Source: Hydrogenoanaerobacterium saccharovorans (GTDB taxonomy: Bacteria > Bacillota > Clostridia > Oscillospirales > Ruminococcaceae). Taken from it: 64,000 bases of DNA. Numbering within the stretch: position 1 is the first letter of the stretch; every line of letters begins with the position of its first letter. The stretch lies in assembly GCF_016901815.1 (NCBI RefSeq), contig NZ_JACSNR010000004.1:124001-188000 (forward strand). Direction: 5' to 3'. The position numbers and the translations under genes are program-made. The notes beneath the pieces were generated by a model. The model was given only the letters and a program-made list of their open reading frames with translations, was not told where the DNA came from and did not search any database. Below, piece by piece: positions 16,075 to 26,125 of this stretch.

Positions 16075-17232
16075 TCACTTTGACTGACGCTCCGCCACAG
16101 CCTGCAGCAGATCCTCCCGGCTGAACGCCGTTTCCAGCTCATAATAGGTAAACACCCAGACCGTATCCCCGGACTGGACGATCATCTCGTTCCTGGCAGT
16201 CCATATTCCATCGAACCGGGAATCATTCAGGCAGGTGTAGTCCGCCGGACTGCTGCTCCAGGCGCTGTCCCACATGAGCGATTCCACAAAGGAATCCGCC
16301 ATCTGCGGGCGGCGCAGGCGGTAGACATCCTGATAAAGCCAGACAATATCCTCCTTCTGGGGCTGGTAGACCTGTTCGTTGGTGTACCAGTTCTCGCTGA
16401 GCAGACCCTTCTCATAGCGAAGCCCGCTGGGCCCGTTGGTGAAATAGGAATGCCGCTCCCCTTCCACCCCCAGTTTCTCCAGGGTCAGGTAGGGGCCGTC
16501 GGACACTGCCGGCATATCGCCCCGGTAGGCACCCAGATACTGGAACCCCATCACGGTCAGGGAATACACCACGGCACAGGCCGACATCAGCCGGATGCCT
16601 TTATAGAACCAGTTTCTCCTTCTGGGGGTGTGGTCCATGGGTATGCCCTTGCGCAGGCGGCGGTACAGCTGTCCGATGCGGATGTTCCCGTAGAGCAGTG
16701 AGAACAATCCCCAGAACAGCATCGCCGCCAGTGTCAGCACAATGCCGGTATCCGATACAAATACATGGTACCAGCTTCCCCACCAGTTGCCGAAGGTGCG
16801 GCTGCCGAAGGAAAAGTAGAACAGAGTATTGACCGTAAATATCACAATGAGCAGAATCCAGCTGGACACATAGCTCCGGCGCAGTCCACGGAGCACCAGG
16901 GCCTGCTGACGGGGATCGGTATAGAATTCCGGGGCATCGCTGTCCGCCGGGGAGGAGAAGATGTGGAAAAGCCCATGTCCGGTGACATACTTCCAGCCGC
17001 ATTCCTCATAGACGCTGATCTGTTCCTCAGGCAGGCCGTGATCCGGGTCCAGGAAGCGCAGATCCGCCAGCTCCACCCGGTAGCGCATGGCTGCCGGCTC
17101 CCCGCGGCGGAACCGGGAGAACCAGGCGCCCCGCTTCTCCAGGAACCACCCCTTTGCCGCCATTTCAGAATAAAACTGTTCGGTTTCCCCGATGGCAAAT
17201 TCCATCGGATGCAGTGCGTACCGCCGTTTCAT
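16075..17232 (-). CDS. DUF2812 domain membrane protein
   Basis: A 385-residue protein. The N-terminal 120 residues match the DUF2812 pattern (ETEQFYSEMAAKGWFLEKRGAWFSRFRRGEP, then an AGWKYV-like EECGWKYVTGHGLFHIF). Three hydrophobic segments follow (about 130-150, 170-190, 220-240), then a soluble C-terminal domain. DUF2812 proteins are of unknown function and are almost always paired with a PadR regulator, as here: the start overlaps the padR stop in an ATGA, so the two are translationally coupled. It is probably a membrane-stress or envelope protein under that regulator (inference). Confidence 0.85.
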   Translation of the reverse strand: MKRRYALHPMEFAIGETEQFYSEMAAKGWFLEKRGAWFSRFRRGEPAAMRYRVELADLRFLDPDHGLPEEQISVYEECGWKYVTGHGLFHIFSSPADSDAPEFYTDPRQQALVLRGLRRSYVSSWILLIVIFTVNTLFYFSFGSRTFGNWWGSWYHVFVSDTGIVLTLAAMLFWGLFSLLYGNIRIGQLYRRLRKGIPMDHTPRRRNWFYKGIRLMSACAVVYSLTVMGFQYLGAYRGDMPAVSDGPYLTLEKLGVEGERHSYFTNGPSGLRYEKGLLSENWYTNEQVYQPQKEDIVWLYQDVYRLRRPQMADSFVESLMWDSAWSSSPADYTCLNDSRFDGIWTARNEMIVQSGDTVWVFTYYELETAFSREDLLQAVAERQSK

Positions 17233-17540
17233 TTGAGTTCCTCCTCCAGTATGTTTCCATCCTGCACCATGGTCTTGAGCCGCCGGTATTCCTCCAGCAG
17301 CGCCTGTGTCCCCGCCTCGGTGATGGCGTAGACCTTGCGCCGGCCCTCCGCACTCTCCAGGCGGATATACCCCTCGGTGTGCATCCGGGTCAGAATGCCG
17401 TACAGCGTCCCCGGCCCCAGCACCAGCCGTCCTCCGGACAGCTCCCGGACCCGCTGCATGACCCCATATCCATGCACCGGATGCAGCAGCGCCAACAGAA
17501 TATAATACATGGCTTCGCTCATGGGCTGACGCTCCGGCAT
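17229..17540 (-). CDS. PadR family transcriptional regulator
   Basis: A 103-residue winged-helix protein: YYILLALLHPVHGYGVMQRV, then LGPGTLYGILTRMHTEGYIRLE, the PadR recognition helix and wing, and a C-terminal dimerisation helix. The start at 17540 was chosen over 17564 because AAGGAGGG sits at the correct distance. It overlaps DUF2812 by 4 bp. A perfect palindrome at 17577-17588 lies between its -10 and start codon, which suggests autorepression of the two-gene operon. Confidence 0.92.
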   Translation of the reverse strand: MPERQPMSEAMYYILLALLHPVHGYGVMQRVRELSGGRLVLGPGTLYGILTRMHTEGYIRLESAEGRRKVYAITEAGTQALLEEYRRLKTMVQDGNILEEELK

Positions 17541-17576
17541 ATCCGGGTCCCTCCTTCTGCTCAACTATTACGCGTC

Positions 17577-17588
17577 ACGATATATCGT
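17577..17588. promoter_or_regulatory. Probable PadR operator
   Basis: ACGATATATCGT is a perfect 12-bp palindrome starting about 9 bp downstream of the padR -10 box, over the predicted transcription start. Confidence 0.6.
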
Positions 17589-17596
17589 CTGACATA

Positions 17597-17625
17597 ATAA
17601 TAGCACAACCGGAACACCAATGCAA
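17597..17625 (-). promoter_or_regulatory. Promoter of the padR-DUF2812 operon
   Basis: Minus strand: TTGCAT (17620-17625), 17-bp spacer, TATTAT (17597-17602). Confidence 0.75.
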
Positions 17626-17705
17626 CAAATTTCATATCAATCCACAAACTTATTCCCCCAAAATAGAATGAAATGTCGAATTTGGAAATTGTTTGGAAAT
17701 TTTTA

Positions 17706-17734
17706 TTGAACTTTGTCAATAAAAGTAATAAAAT
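17706..17734 (+). promoter_or_regulatory. Promoter of the chemotaxis receptor gene
   Basis: TTGAAC (17706-17711), 17-bp spacer, TAAAAT (17729-17734), 50 bp before the TTG start. It resembles a housekeeping promoter rather than a flagellar sigma-28 promoter. Confidence 0.65.
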
Positions 17735-17783
17735 AATTGTGCAAGAATTAAAATCTAACACAATAAAGTTGGGAGCGAGAACG

Positions 17784-19853
17784 TTGAAAAGCATACGCAC
17801 AAAAATCATGGCGGGTATTGTCTGTACCGTTACAGCATTTCTGCTGATTGTCGGCGGAGTGAGCATCTATATGAGCTACTCCAGTTCTGTCAGCCAGCTG
17901 GAAGATTCCATGAAAACCACAGCTACCATCACAGCCAGCCGTATCGAAAAAGAGCTGGAAGCCTATCGGAATGTAGCTATATCCTTCGGTGCCCGGAGCG
18001 ACATCGCCGGAAACACCCTGACCGCTGAGGAAAAAGCGACTCTGATGAATCAGTGGGCTCAGAAATACAACATGACACGTTCCAACATCCTGGATGCCAA
18101 CGGTATTGGCCTGCTGGATGGAAACGACTATTCCGACCGTGACTACTATACCGAGTGTATGAAGGGCAACAGCTACATCTCCACTCCGGTTGTGAGCAAG
18201 GTAACCGGTGAACTGACCATCATCGTTGCCGCTCCCCTGTGGGAAGACGGCGTTGTGGACAGCAATGTCATCGGCGTGGTATACTTCGTACCCCAAGAGA
18301 CCTTCCTCAATGATATTGTAAGCTCCATCCACATCAGCGAAAACGGCAGCGCCTACATGCTGGATAAGAACGGCAACACCATTGCCCATGAGGATATCCA
18401 GTTGGTGCGCAACCAGGACAACACCATCGCTGATTCCAAGAACGATCCCACTCTGAAGGATCTGGCTGCATACGAATCCAAGATGATCGCCGGTGAGTCG
18501 GGCAGCGGTACCTATGAATACAACGGCGAGACCAAGTACATCGCATACAGCCCTGTTGCTAATACCGACGGCTGGAGTGTTGCCATCAACGCTCCTGTCA
18601 GCGACTTCACTCAGGCCACTGTCCAGGCTATCTTGGTTGTGATCGCCCTGGTGATCGTTTCCATTATTGTGGCTGTGCTGATCGGCTTCCGTCTGGCAGC
18701 TCTCATCTCCAAGCCCATCACCCTCTGCGCCAATCGTCTGAACCTTCTGGCTGAAGGCGACCTGCGCACCCCCGTTCCGCAGATCACAACCAAGGACGAA
18801 ACCGGAGTTCTGGCAAAGTCCACCGGTATTATCGTAGATACCCTGTCTGCCCTGATCGACGACGAGTGCTACCTGCTGGAATCCATGGCAGCCGGCAACT
18901 TCGATGTGGACTCCAAGGATAAGAGCCTGTATCGCGGTGACTTCACCACCCTGCTGACCTCCATTGAAAACATCATTGACAAGCTCAGCGATACCCTGCA
19001 TCAGATCAACATCGCGGCTGATCAGGTATCCGCCGGATCGGATCAGGTATCGGCTGGTGCGCAGGCTCTGAGCCAGGGCGCCACCGAACAGGCCTCCTCG
19101 GTACAGGAGCTGGCTGCTACCATCACCGAGATTTCCAACAACACCCTCAATACTTCCAATGCTGCCCGTCAGGCCAGTGATACTGCTACCAACGCCGGCA
19201 ACCAGCTGATGGCCACCAAGGATAAGATGGAAGAACTGGTTTCCGCTATGCAGGACATCAAGAACAGCTCGAACCAGATCCGCAATATCATCAAGACCAT
19301 TGAGGACATTGCGTTCCAGACCAATATCCTGGCTCTGAACGCTGCTGTGGAAGCAGCCCGTGCAGGTGCTGCCGGACGCGGCTTCGCAGTTGTAGCCGAT
19401 GAAGTCCGCAACCTCGCCTCCAAGAGCTCGGAGGCCTCCAAGAACACCTCTGCCCTGATCGCTGATTCCATCGTTTCGGTAGAGCGTGGCTCCAACATCG
19501 TGGACGAAGTGGCTGGCCTCATGGAGGCAACCGCTGAGGGCGCCCGTGCCGCAGTTTCCATCATGGACACTATTTCCCAGGAAACTGACAACGAAGCTCA
19601 GGCAATCAAGCAGGTTACTGTGGGCATCGATCAGATCTCCAGCGTTGTACAGACCAACTCCGCTACTGCCGAGCAGAGCGCTGCCGCCAGCGAAGAGCTG
19701 TCCGGTCAGGCCAATATGCTCCGTGAGCTGATCAGCGGCTTCAAGCTGCGCAATGTCAGCACCGGATCTTCCTGGCAGTCCTTCGGAATGTCTGACTCCG
19801 CTTTGAACACTTCGGATCGTGAATCCGTTCCGTTCGGCAGCGACAAGTACTAA
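17784..19853 (+). CDS. Methyl-accepting chemotaxis protein with Cache sensor
   Basis: A 689-residue receptor: TM1 (about residues 9-30), extracytoplasmic double-Cache domain (about 35-275, with [12 protein letters not shown] and a second module [14 protein letters not shown]), TM2 (about 278-300), HAMP, then a long coiled-coil signalling domain with the CheA/CheW-binding tip [21 protein letters not shown] and [13 protein letters not shown]. It senses an external small molecule and controls CheA. The TTG start at 17784 follows GGGAG and puts TM1 at the N-terminus; a longer frame from 17673 overlaps the promoter and adds 37 implausible residues. It is monocistronic; next to it, on the other strand, are c-di-GMP proteins. 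Confidence 0.92.
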   Translation: MKSIRTKIMAGIVCTVTAFLLIVGGVSIYMSYSSSVSQLEDSMKTTATITASRIEKELEAYRNVAISFGARSDIAGNTLTAEEKATLMNQWAQKYNMTRSNILDANGIGLLDGNDYSDRDYYTECMKGNSYISTPVVSKVTGELTIIVAAPLWEDGVVDSNVIGVVYFVPQETFLNDIVSSIHISENGSAYMLDKNGNTIAHEDIQLVRNQDNTIADSKNDPTLKDLAAYESKMIAGESGSGTYEYNGETKYIAYSPVANTDGWSVAINAPVSDFTQATVQAILVVIALVIVSIIVAVLIGFRLAALISKPITLCANRLNLLAEGDLRTPVPQITTKDETGVLAKSTGIIVDTLSALIDDECYLLESMAAGNFDVDSKDKSLYRGDFTTLLTSIENIIDKLSDTLHQINIAADQVSAGSDQVSAGAQALSQGATEQASSVQELAATITEISNNTLNTSNAARQASDTATNAGNQLMATKDKMEELVSAMQDIKNSSNQIRNIIKTIEDIAFQTNILALNAAVEAARAGAAGRGFAVVADEVRNLASKSSEASKNTSALIADSIVSVERGSNIVDEVAGLMEATAEGARAAVSIMDTISQETDNEAQAIKQVTVGIDQISSVVQTNSATAEQSAAASEELSGQANMLRELISGFKLRNVSTGSSWQSFGMSDSALNTSDRESVPFGSDKY

Positions 19854-19866
19854 TCCAGAAATCTGA

Positions 19867-19895
19867 AAAGACCGGGCGTAAAGCCCGGTCTTTTT
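19867..19895 (+). terminator. Terminator of the chemotaxis receptor gene
   Basis: An 11-bp stem (19867-19877 with 19883-19893), 5-nt loop and T5 run, 14 bp after the stop codon. Confidence 0.9.
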
Positions 19896-20000
19896 GTATG
19901 CAGTCCAATGTCTGAAACGGGTTTCCCCCAGCCTCCGCCAGACAGAACAGAAGCTGTCAGGCCTGCCGCATCTCCCCTGCCCCATATCCCAAGGCAAATG

Positions 20001-20036
20001 AAAATCCCCTGGCTTCCAAATGAGCCAGGGGATTTT
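20001..20036. terminator. Terminator of the PilZ gene, bidirectional
   Basis: A 14-bp perfect stem (20001-20014 with 20023-20036) with A and T runs on the two sides, 11 bp after the PilZ stop on the minus strand. Confidence 0.88.
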
Positions 20037-20047
20037 TCTCTTTGCAG

Positions 20048-20710
20048 TCAGAACTTAGGGTTGCGCTGTTTATACATCTCTGCGGCCTGCAGAGCAAACA
20101 TGTCCTGATACAGCCGGTTCTCTTCCTCCTGGGTCAGCTCCACGAACTGACAGCCATAGAAGTATCCGCCCTCTGTCAGGCCGCGCATCCGCACCACCTT
20201 GCATTTGACGGTATGCTCCGGCCCACGCACCCGGAACCGCTGCCGGGTCAGCTCCAGAATGTCGCCGATCTGGAACAGTCCCGGGCTCTGCAGAGCGATG
20301 CCCGTGGCGCTGACATTGAGGATGGTACAGGGCACCTCCCTGGGCTCCTCATTGACCTTGGAAAGTGCTGCCGGACGCATGATATTCTGCCGGTAATTGT
20401 CCCGGGCCTCCTCCTTGATGACCGCCTGTACAGCCTGGATCATCAGGAACAGGCTCATGGATTTGACAACCTTGCCTTCGATCAGGATCAGTTCGCCTTT
20501 ATTCTGGGTCAGCTTGATGAAGAGCTTGACTGTCGAGCCTTCCGGCGCGCTGTTCCGGGGAATCAGCCGCCGTTCGTAATCCACCAGCCGGATCATATCT
20601 GTTTCTGGATCATAATGGGTGATCCTGCCCACAAACAAAAACTGATTATCTTTTGTCAGAACGGTGCAGCGCAAATCCACCGCACATTCGATAAAATCCT
20701 TCATTGTCAT
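20048..20710 (-). CDS. PilZ domain protein (c-di-GMP receptor, YcgR-like)
   Basis: A 220-residue protein with an N-terminal YcgR-type beta domain (about 1-90) and a C-terminal PilZ domain. The second PilZ motif, NVSATGIAL, fits (D/N)xSxxG; the arginine motif upstream (YRQNIMR) has one residue more than the classic RxxxR, so binding should be tested. Such proteins bind c-di-GMP and adjust flagellar motor speed or export. The start at 20710 follows GGGGGTG. It lies 26 bp downstream of the GGDEF/EAL gene on the same strand, so producer/degrader and receptor would be co-expressed. Confidence 0.85.
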   Translation of the reverse strand: MTMKDFIECAVDLRCTVLTKDNQFLFVGRITHYDPETDMIRLVDYERRLIPRNSAPEGSTVKLFIKLTQNKGELILIEGKVVKSMSLFLMIQAVQAVIKEEARDNYRQNIMRPAALSKVNEEPREVPCTILNVSATGIALQSPGLFQIGDILELTRQRFRVRGPEHTVKCKVVRMRGLTEGGYFYGCQFVELTQEEENRLYQDMFALQAAEMYKQRNPKF

Positions 20711-20736
20711 AGTATCACCCCCGAGTCTGCCTGGAA

Positions 20737-23700
20737 TCACAAACCAGCGGAACCTGCGCCGCTTTCTGATGCCAGCAGTCTGTATACATCATCGAGTTCC
20801 ATGGGCTTGTGGTAATAATAGCCCTGGATCAGATCACAGCCCGATTCCCGGATCAGGGTGTTTTCCTCAGCGGTTTCCACGCCCTCCATGCACACCATCT
20901 TTCCAAACCGGTGACAGGCATATACAATACTGGATATGAAATTCATCTTATCAGCCGATTCCACCATTTCACCCAGCAGGGAACGATCCAGCTTGATGAT
21001 GTTGGTGGGATACTGAAGCAGCATCCGGAGTGAAGAATAGCCGCTGCCGAAATCGTCCAGTGCAATGCGGATGCCCAGCTTCCGGCAGACTGTGACAAAG
21101 TGCAGCAGTATTCCGGCTTCTCGTCCATGCAGCTCTCGGTCATTTCCGCCACCAGATGGCAGCCGTCCACCTGATACTTCCCGAGGGTCTCCTCCATGAA
21201 GTCCAGGAAATGGGAATCGGACAGCTGATAGAGGCTCACATTGAAACTGAGATAGAAATCGGGATCGTAGGACACCAGCCGCATGCAGGCACAGACAGCC
21301 TGTTCAAACACCCAGCGGCCTGCCAGATGGATCATATTGTCCTTTTCCAGCATGGGGACAAAGACTGCCGGTGAAACATCCTTGCCGCCGAATTTCCAGC
21401 GCAGCAATACTTCGCCGCCGATGGCCCGTCCGTTCAGTGTGGAAACGATGGGCTGGATCACAATACGGAAGTTCTCCATCCCGCACAGCACATCCCGGCT
21501 GAGAGCCAGCGCCATATTGGACATATACTTTACACGCTCGATGTTGCTTTCCGAATAGCCGGCATAGAGCTGCTTGGTATCATGCTTGGCAACACGGATC
21601 AGCGAAACCAGCTGTCCCAGGAAGTCAGCCGGCATCAGGTTGGACTGCGGGTACTCCATCACCGCAAAGGAGCAGGTGTGCTGCAGGGAAATCCCCATGA
21701 GATGGTACCAGCTGTCCACAATGGCACGGATCTGTTCCACCAGTTCTTCCCGGCTCTCGGTACAGCCGGCATCCAGGATCGCTGCGCAGCGCATTCCCTC
21801 CAGACGGTAGAAGGACATCTTATCCGACAGCTTTTCCATCAGATCTGTGGCAATATTCTCGACCAGATGGTCGCTGTATGTACGGCCCCGGGTGCTGTTG
21901 ATCTCCGCGATGCTGTTGAAGCTGAATCCAATCGCCAGCGCAGTGCTCTTCTTCCCCTTCACCTCGTCCAGATAGCTCAGCAGAGCCTGTTCCCGTGGGA
22001 AGTTGGTGACCGGGTCAATGACAAACGCATCATCCTGATGGCTCACACGGCCCGAGAAGAACAGCGGCAGGGTCTTATCCTCGTTCCACTTGAGGATACC
22101 ATAGCACCGCACCCACATGGATTTACCGTTGGTGTCCCGCACCTGGTACCGCAGGTCGTGGATGGAACGCTTCTCCTTGATCATGGAGTCCAGCTCCTCC
22201 CAGTACATATCACGGTACTTCACTGAAGTGATCCGCTGCGCCCAGGCCTGGAGCAGCCCCGGTACGATGTTGCTCTGGAATCCGAACTCGTCCCGCATAT
22301 TGTCGGATACATAGAAGATATTCTTCTGCATATCGCCAAAATAGAAATAGGCGGTTGTATTCTGCTGGGAAATGGAGCGGAATACCATTTCCGCATCATA
22401 ATAGGTCGTATGCAGGAAGTTGTAGAACAGGCTGTCGCCGTCATGGGCCAACACCGGAACCCGGTCTGCTTCCCGGCGGCGTTCCACTCCCGGCAGCATC
22501 CGGTTCGCCGCGTAATAGTCCCGCTTGTCCTGGTACATGACCTTGTCTGCCCGGGAAATCATTGCCTCCACGCTGAACGGCTGCTCCCCGCACCAGGCAT
22601 AACCCACAGCAATGTGCTGCTTGGATTTATGGACTGCCGCATGCAGGTCCGATACCTTGGTCCAGAACGCCTCCTGCTCAATATCCGGGAATACCGCCAC
22701 AAATTCATCTCCGCCGGTCCGGTAGACCCAGGGGGTGTCCAGCTCATTCCGGATCAGCTGATAACTGTGCCGGATCAGCAGATCGCCTGCGTCATGTCCC
22801 ATCGAATCATTGACCTGCTTGAGGCCGGTAATATCGCAGTATACCACGCCCATGGTCTTGCACTTGTCCGCAAAGGTATTGTGCTCAAAGAGCGCATTGC
22901 GATTGTAGGCGCCGGTGAGCGGGTCATGGAAGCTGAGTGTATTCAGATGCTTGAGCAGATCCCTGCGCTGCAGCAGTGAGATCACAAAATAACCGATCAT
23001 TTTGAGCAGCGAAGCGATCAGCCCCATCATATCCGGGTCCGGATTGTCCACGCCGAAGAAGCCCACCAGCTTGCCATCCGAAAGGATCGGTCCGGCAGCC
23101 AACCGCTCGATCTTCTGCGGCTTGAGCACTGCATAGGCAGCGGGATACTCGGTCCGGATCTCCTCCAGATCCCTGATCATCACCAGTTCATTCTTCTCAA
23201 AGAGGTCGATCCACCAGCTGATGAACGAAATCGGAAGGTTCTGCAGGATCTCCTGCTGCGGCGCCGCAGACGGATCGCACCATTCATAGGTATTGTTGGC
23301 AGAATCGCCGTCGAGCTCAAAGATATAGACACGGTCACAGCTGAAGGTCCGTCCCACATAGGAGAGGATCTGTCCCAGAGCCGCCTCCGGACTGGCGTCC
23401 GAAAAGGCCTGCTGCAGACATCCATTCAGGATGCTTTCACTCCGGGCATAGTAATAGGGAGTCTGGCAGACGACCTCCGAATCCACATCAATGGCAATCT
23501 CAATGCGATACTTTCTGTCGTCGTAATAAAATACACTGTCCTTTATAAGAAAGCGCTTGTTCATTACCGGATTGATATGCGTCCAGGAATGGAAATGATT
23601 GGGTTCCAGTATATGATTGGTACAGAATGAACAAGGCTGGTCATATCCCTGCAGCACTTTATAGCACATCTGACCCTGGTACTGTGCATGGTTTTCAAAT

Positions 23701-23810
23701 CCCAGAGCATTCCGCAGATGCCGGTTCATATACACGAGCTCATTGGTTTCCATATCCGAGATATAGACCATCTCGTCCAGGTCCTCAAAAAAATTCAGTA
23801 AATATTCCAT
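20737..23810 (-). pseudogene. PAS-GAF-GGDEF-PAS-GGDEF-EAL c-di-GMP protein, frameshifted in the EAL domain
   Basis: The main frame (23810 to 20943) encodes PAS (about residues 1-125), GAF (130-300), GGDEF with intact RTGGDEF (near 395), PAS (480-600), a second degenerate GGDEF (LEGMR in place of the signature, near 700) and the first part of EAL (EVLLR, NVS, EMTES). At about 21108-21110, right after MDEKPE, the frame shifts: the rest of EAL (ALDDFGSGYSS, KLDRSLL, EGVET, QGYYYHKP) continues in another frame to 20737. Restoring one base (for example TAC CTG instead of TA CTG) rejoins the domain. All EAL catalytic motifs are present across the two frames, so the lesion is recent or a sequencing error. 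PilZ follows 26 bp downstream. Confidence 0.85.
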
Positions 23811-23918
23811 CTATCCGTCCTCTTTCCAAACAGCTTTGCAATTCCTTGATCCTCAAAATATCTGTACGACTTGCACACAATTTTACTGTGTGTAATTGCT
23901 GAATATTGATTATATTTT

Positions 23919-23948
23919 ATTATATCATTGAACTTTTCCTTTTGACAA
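23919..23948 (-). promoter_or_regulatory. Promoter of the c-di-GMP gene pair
   Basis: Minus strand: TTGTCA (23943-23948), 18-bp spacer, TATAAT (23919-23924), leaving a leader of about 100 nt that contains a small CACACA/TGTGTG hairpin. The stretch 23949-24157 holds no gene or other signal that I can see. Confidence 0.75.
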
Positions 23949-24157
23949 GACAAAATTCATAAATACATCTAAGCAAAATTTTAGGATTATAGACATCTCC
24001 ACAATGCGCTGCCGAAAATATAGTACAAAAACGCCAAAAAAGTACGCAGATAAGCCATTTTTTGCGCCATGATCCATCGGCGGTGCATACAGAAATTCAT
24101 TCCGGATTTACAGCCTCGGAAGCACGCCAAAACAGCAAAAGCTTATCTCCGGGTACA

Positions 24158-24193
24158 GAAAAACGCTTCCCCGGCAAAATCCAGGGAAGCGTT
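24158..24193 (-). terminator. Terminator downstream of the Imm5-like gene
   Basis: A 10-bp stem (24162-24171 with 24184-24193) followed on the minus strand by T5. It lies about 130 bp after the stop codon at 24323; the stretch between them holds nothing recognisable. Confidence 0.75.
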
Positions 24194-24322
24194 CGACAGA
24201 TTTCGACTAAAAATTCACAAATTCTGCATATCTATTCGTGCCGGATCGGTGGTTTCCTGCACCGCCGGACAGGGCTGGACCTTCTCCGGAACAGAACCGC
24301 AGACAGCTTTTGGCGGATGCAC

Positions 24323-25924
24323 TTACACACGCCGGGGAATGGGCAGAAGGTCACAGAGCAGGCCGTTATCCCGCAGTTTCTTCTGTGCAGCCAGTGCCTG
24401 GGGTCGGGTCAGCCCCGAAAGCCGGCTGCGCAGCTCCTCCCAGGGCATCCGCACAACCTCCCGGTCAGAACAGCCCAGAACCTCGCCCAAAGCCGCACTC
24501 TGGTTCTCATGGAGCAGCTTGGCTTTGACCGCTGCCTCCGCATTCCGGTCAAACCGCACCATAAACCGGGACCGGAGGATCACACGGGTCAGGGCACCGT
24601 TTTCGTCCCGCTCACAGCGCACCCAGTGGCGGTCCATGGTCAGCAGAAGCGTGCCATCCTCCTCCGTCTGCACCCGGTCCGGATAACAACGGCAGTACTC
24701 CTCCAGGGTGTGATTCTGAAAATAGACATGGGGCCCAAAGGCGGCCAGATCGATCTCCATCTCCTCCATCTCCGGATCGATCCAGCGGATTCCCTGAATG
24801 TCGGGAGGAATGATCTGGCAGTGATGATAATCGGTCTGCTCATTGAGGCTGGTAAAGGCTTCCCCTATATTGTAGGAATTGACCCTCCGGCGTTTCAGCT
24901 CCTCCAGGAATTCCTTCGGGCGTCCGGGTACTGCCAGATAGCGCTTCCAGGCTGCCTTGACATTGATGGATTCCTCCTCGATGATCCGACAGTTGGCATC
25001 CGGATGATTAGGGTAGCTCAGCCATGGGATTTTTACCAAGAGCCGGATTGCCGGGCCATTGTTCGGGAACGCATCATCCAGGTAGTTGCCGCCGTACCAG
25101 AACTTTGGCTGGGTGATCTCAGCGCCGCACTCCGGACATCTTGCTTTCATGGAGCGCTTGACAGTCCAGATCACATAGCAGTGATCCCGTGCCTGCCAGG
25201 CACAGTACAGTAATTCCCCCAGCCCCATATATCGGACAAAGTCCTCCAGATCGGCCTGTTCCGGCACCGGTCGGGGTGGCTCCTGCTGTTCCTGGAAACG
25301 GCGGATCTCCTTTTTAGGGAAGCGATACCCCTCTTCCCCCAGCAGTGCTGCCGCCTGTTCCAGATACCAGGCCCAGAACTTCATTTCTTCCACACGCTGT
25401 TTTCCGGTGCTGGCGTCCTCGTCCCGGCCCGCCCAGGCTACTGCCGCACACCAGGCAGCGTCCCAGTCGTAGAAATCGAGGTCTTCCTCCCTGCACCCGA
25501 TGTGGTCAGGGCTCAGCAGCGGCTCATCATAGAGGGCAGTCACTGCCCCGTTCCAGGCTGCCAGCGCCGCCAGCGGAGCATTGCTGTACCGCTCCTCATC
25601 TATCAGGGACATGAAGTCGGTTTTCGACAGAAGCTGATCCAGCTCTTCTGCTGTGTATTTTCCCTCCAGATAGGCACTGATCTTCCGCAGCAGAGCCTGG
25701 GGACGCTTATCCTCGGCATCATAGGCGTTCCATACTCTGGATACCTTTTTCCCGCAGGCCAGAGCGAGCTGTGCCCGCTTTCTCACCGCCTCGGTGAGCG
25801 GCCCGGGGTGCTGTTCGTTCACCTCTGCCGGGCCCAGAGCCAGCCAGAGCTGCTGCCGGGCCGCAACACTCAGGCTCCCGGTCTCGGAAATCTCCTTTTG
25901 GGCTTTTTCTATGATGGTCAGCAT
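24323..25924 (-). CDS. Hypothetical protein with Imm5-like N-terminal region
   Basis: A 533-residue soluble protein. The N-terminal region resembles the immunity-protein family Imm5: RAQLALACGKKVSRVWNAYD, then RPQALLRKISAYLEGKYT and later DWDAAWCAAVAWAGRDEDAS, an all-helical repeat pattern. The remaining 330 residues are not recognised; they include a CPEC pair near residue 260 and many aromatic residues. Imm5 proteins are predicted antitoxins for polymorphic toxins, but no toxin gene is adjacent, so an immunity role is only a possibility. The start at 25924 follows AAGGGGGAAAGG. It stands alone between terminators. Confidence 0.65.
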   Translation of the reverse strand: MLTIIEKAQKEISETGSLSVAARQQLWLALGPAEVNEQHPGPLTEAVRKRAQLALACGKKVSRVWNAYDAEDKRPQALLRKISAYLEGKYTAEELDQLLSKTDFMSLIDEERYSNAPLAALAAWNGAVTALYDEPLLSPDHIGCREEDLDFYDWDAAWCAAVAWAGRDEDASTGKQRVEEMKFWAWYLEQAAALLGEEGYRFPKKEIRRFQEQQEPPRPVPEQADLEDFVRYMGLGELLYCAWQARDHCYVIWTVKRSMKARCPECGAEITQPKFWYGGNYLDDAFPNNGPAIRLLVKIPWLSYPNHPDANCRIIEEESINVKAAWKRYLAVPGRPKEFLEELKRRRVNSYNIGEAFTSLNEQTDYHHCQIIPPDIQGIRWIDPEMEEMEIDLAAFGPHVYFQNHTLEEYCRCYPDRVQTEEDGTLLLTMDRHWVRCERDENGALTRVILRSRFMVRFDRNAEAAVKAKLLHENQSAALGEVLGCSDREVVRMPWEELRSRLSGLTRPQALAAQKKLRDNGLLCDLLPIPRRV

Positions 25925-26052
25925 ACCTTTCCCCCTTCATAATCCACTGGCTTTGCGTCCGGCTTCCGGCTCTCTGCTATAAGAAAAGTATAGCATATCC
26001 CCCTCTCATTTTCCACGGCTTCTCCGCACTCTCCTTTTCTGAGAACAGGCGC

Positions 26053-26077
26053 AAAAAGGCGCCCTGCCGGACGCCTT
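26053..26077 (-). terminator. Terminator of the serine hydrolase gene
   Basis: A 9-bp stem (26056-26064 with 26069-26077), 4-nt loop, then TTTTTG on the minus strand, about 50 bp after the stop codon. Confidence 0.85.
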
Positions 26078-26125
26078 CTGCTGTTTGATATTTGCGAAGT
26101 AAGTGCGGGATTCTCTTTTGCCATA

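Noticed and set aside
17748-19997. A 749-residue minus-strand frame opposite the chemotaxis receptor
   Set aside because: Antisense shadow; the plus-strand frame encodes a textbook receptor with promoter and terminator.
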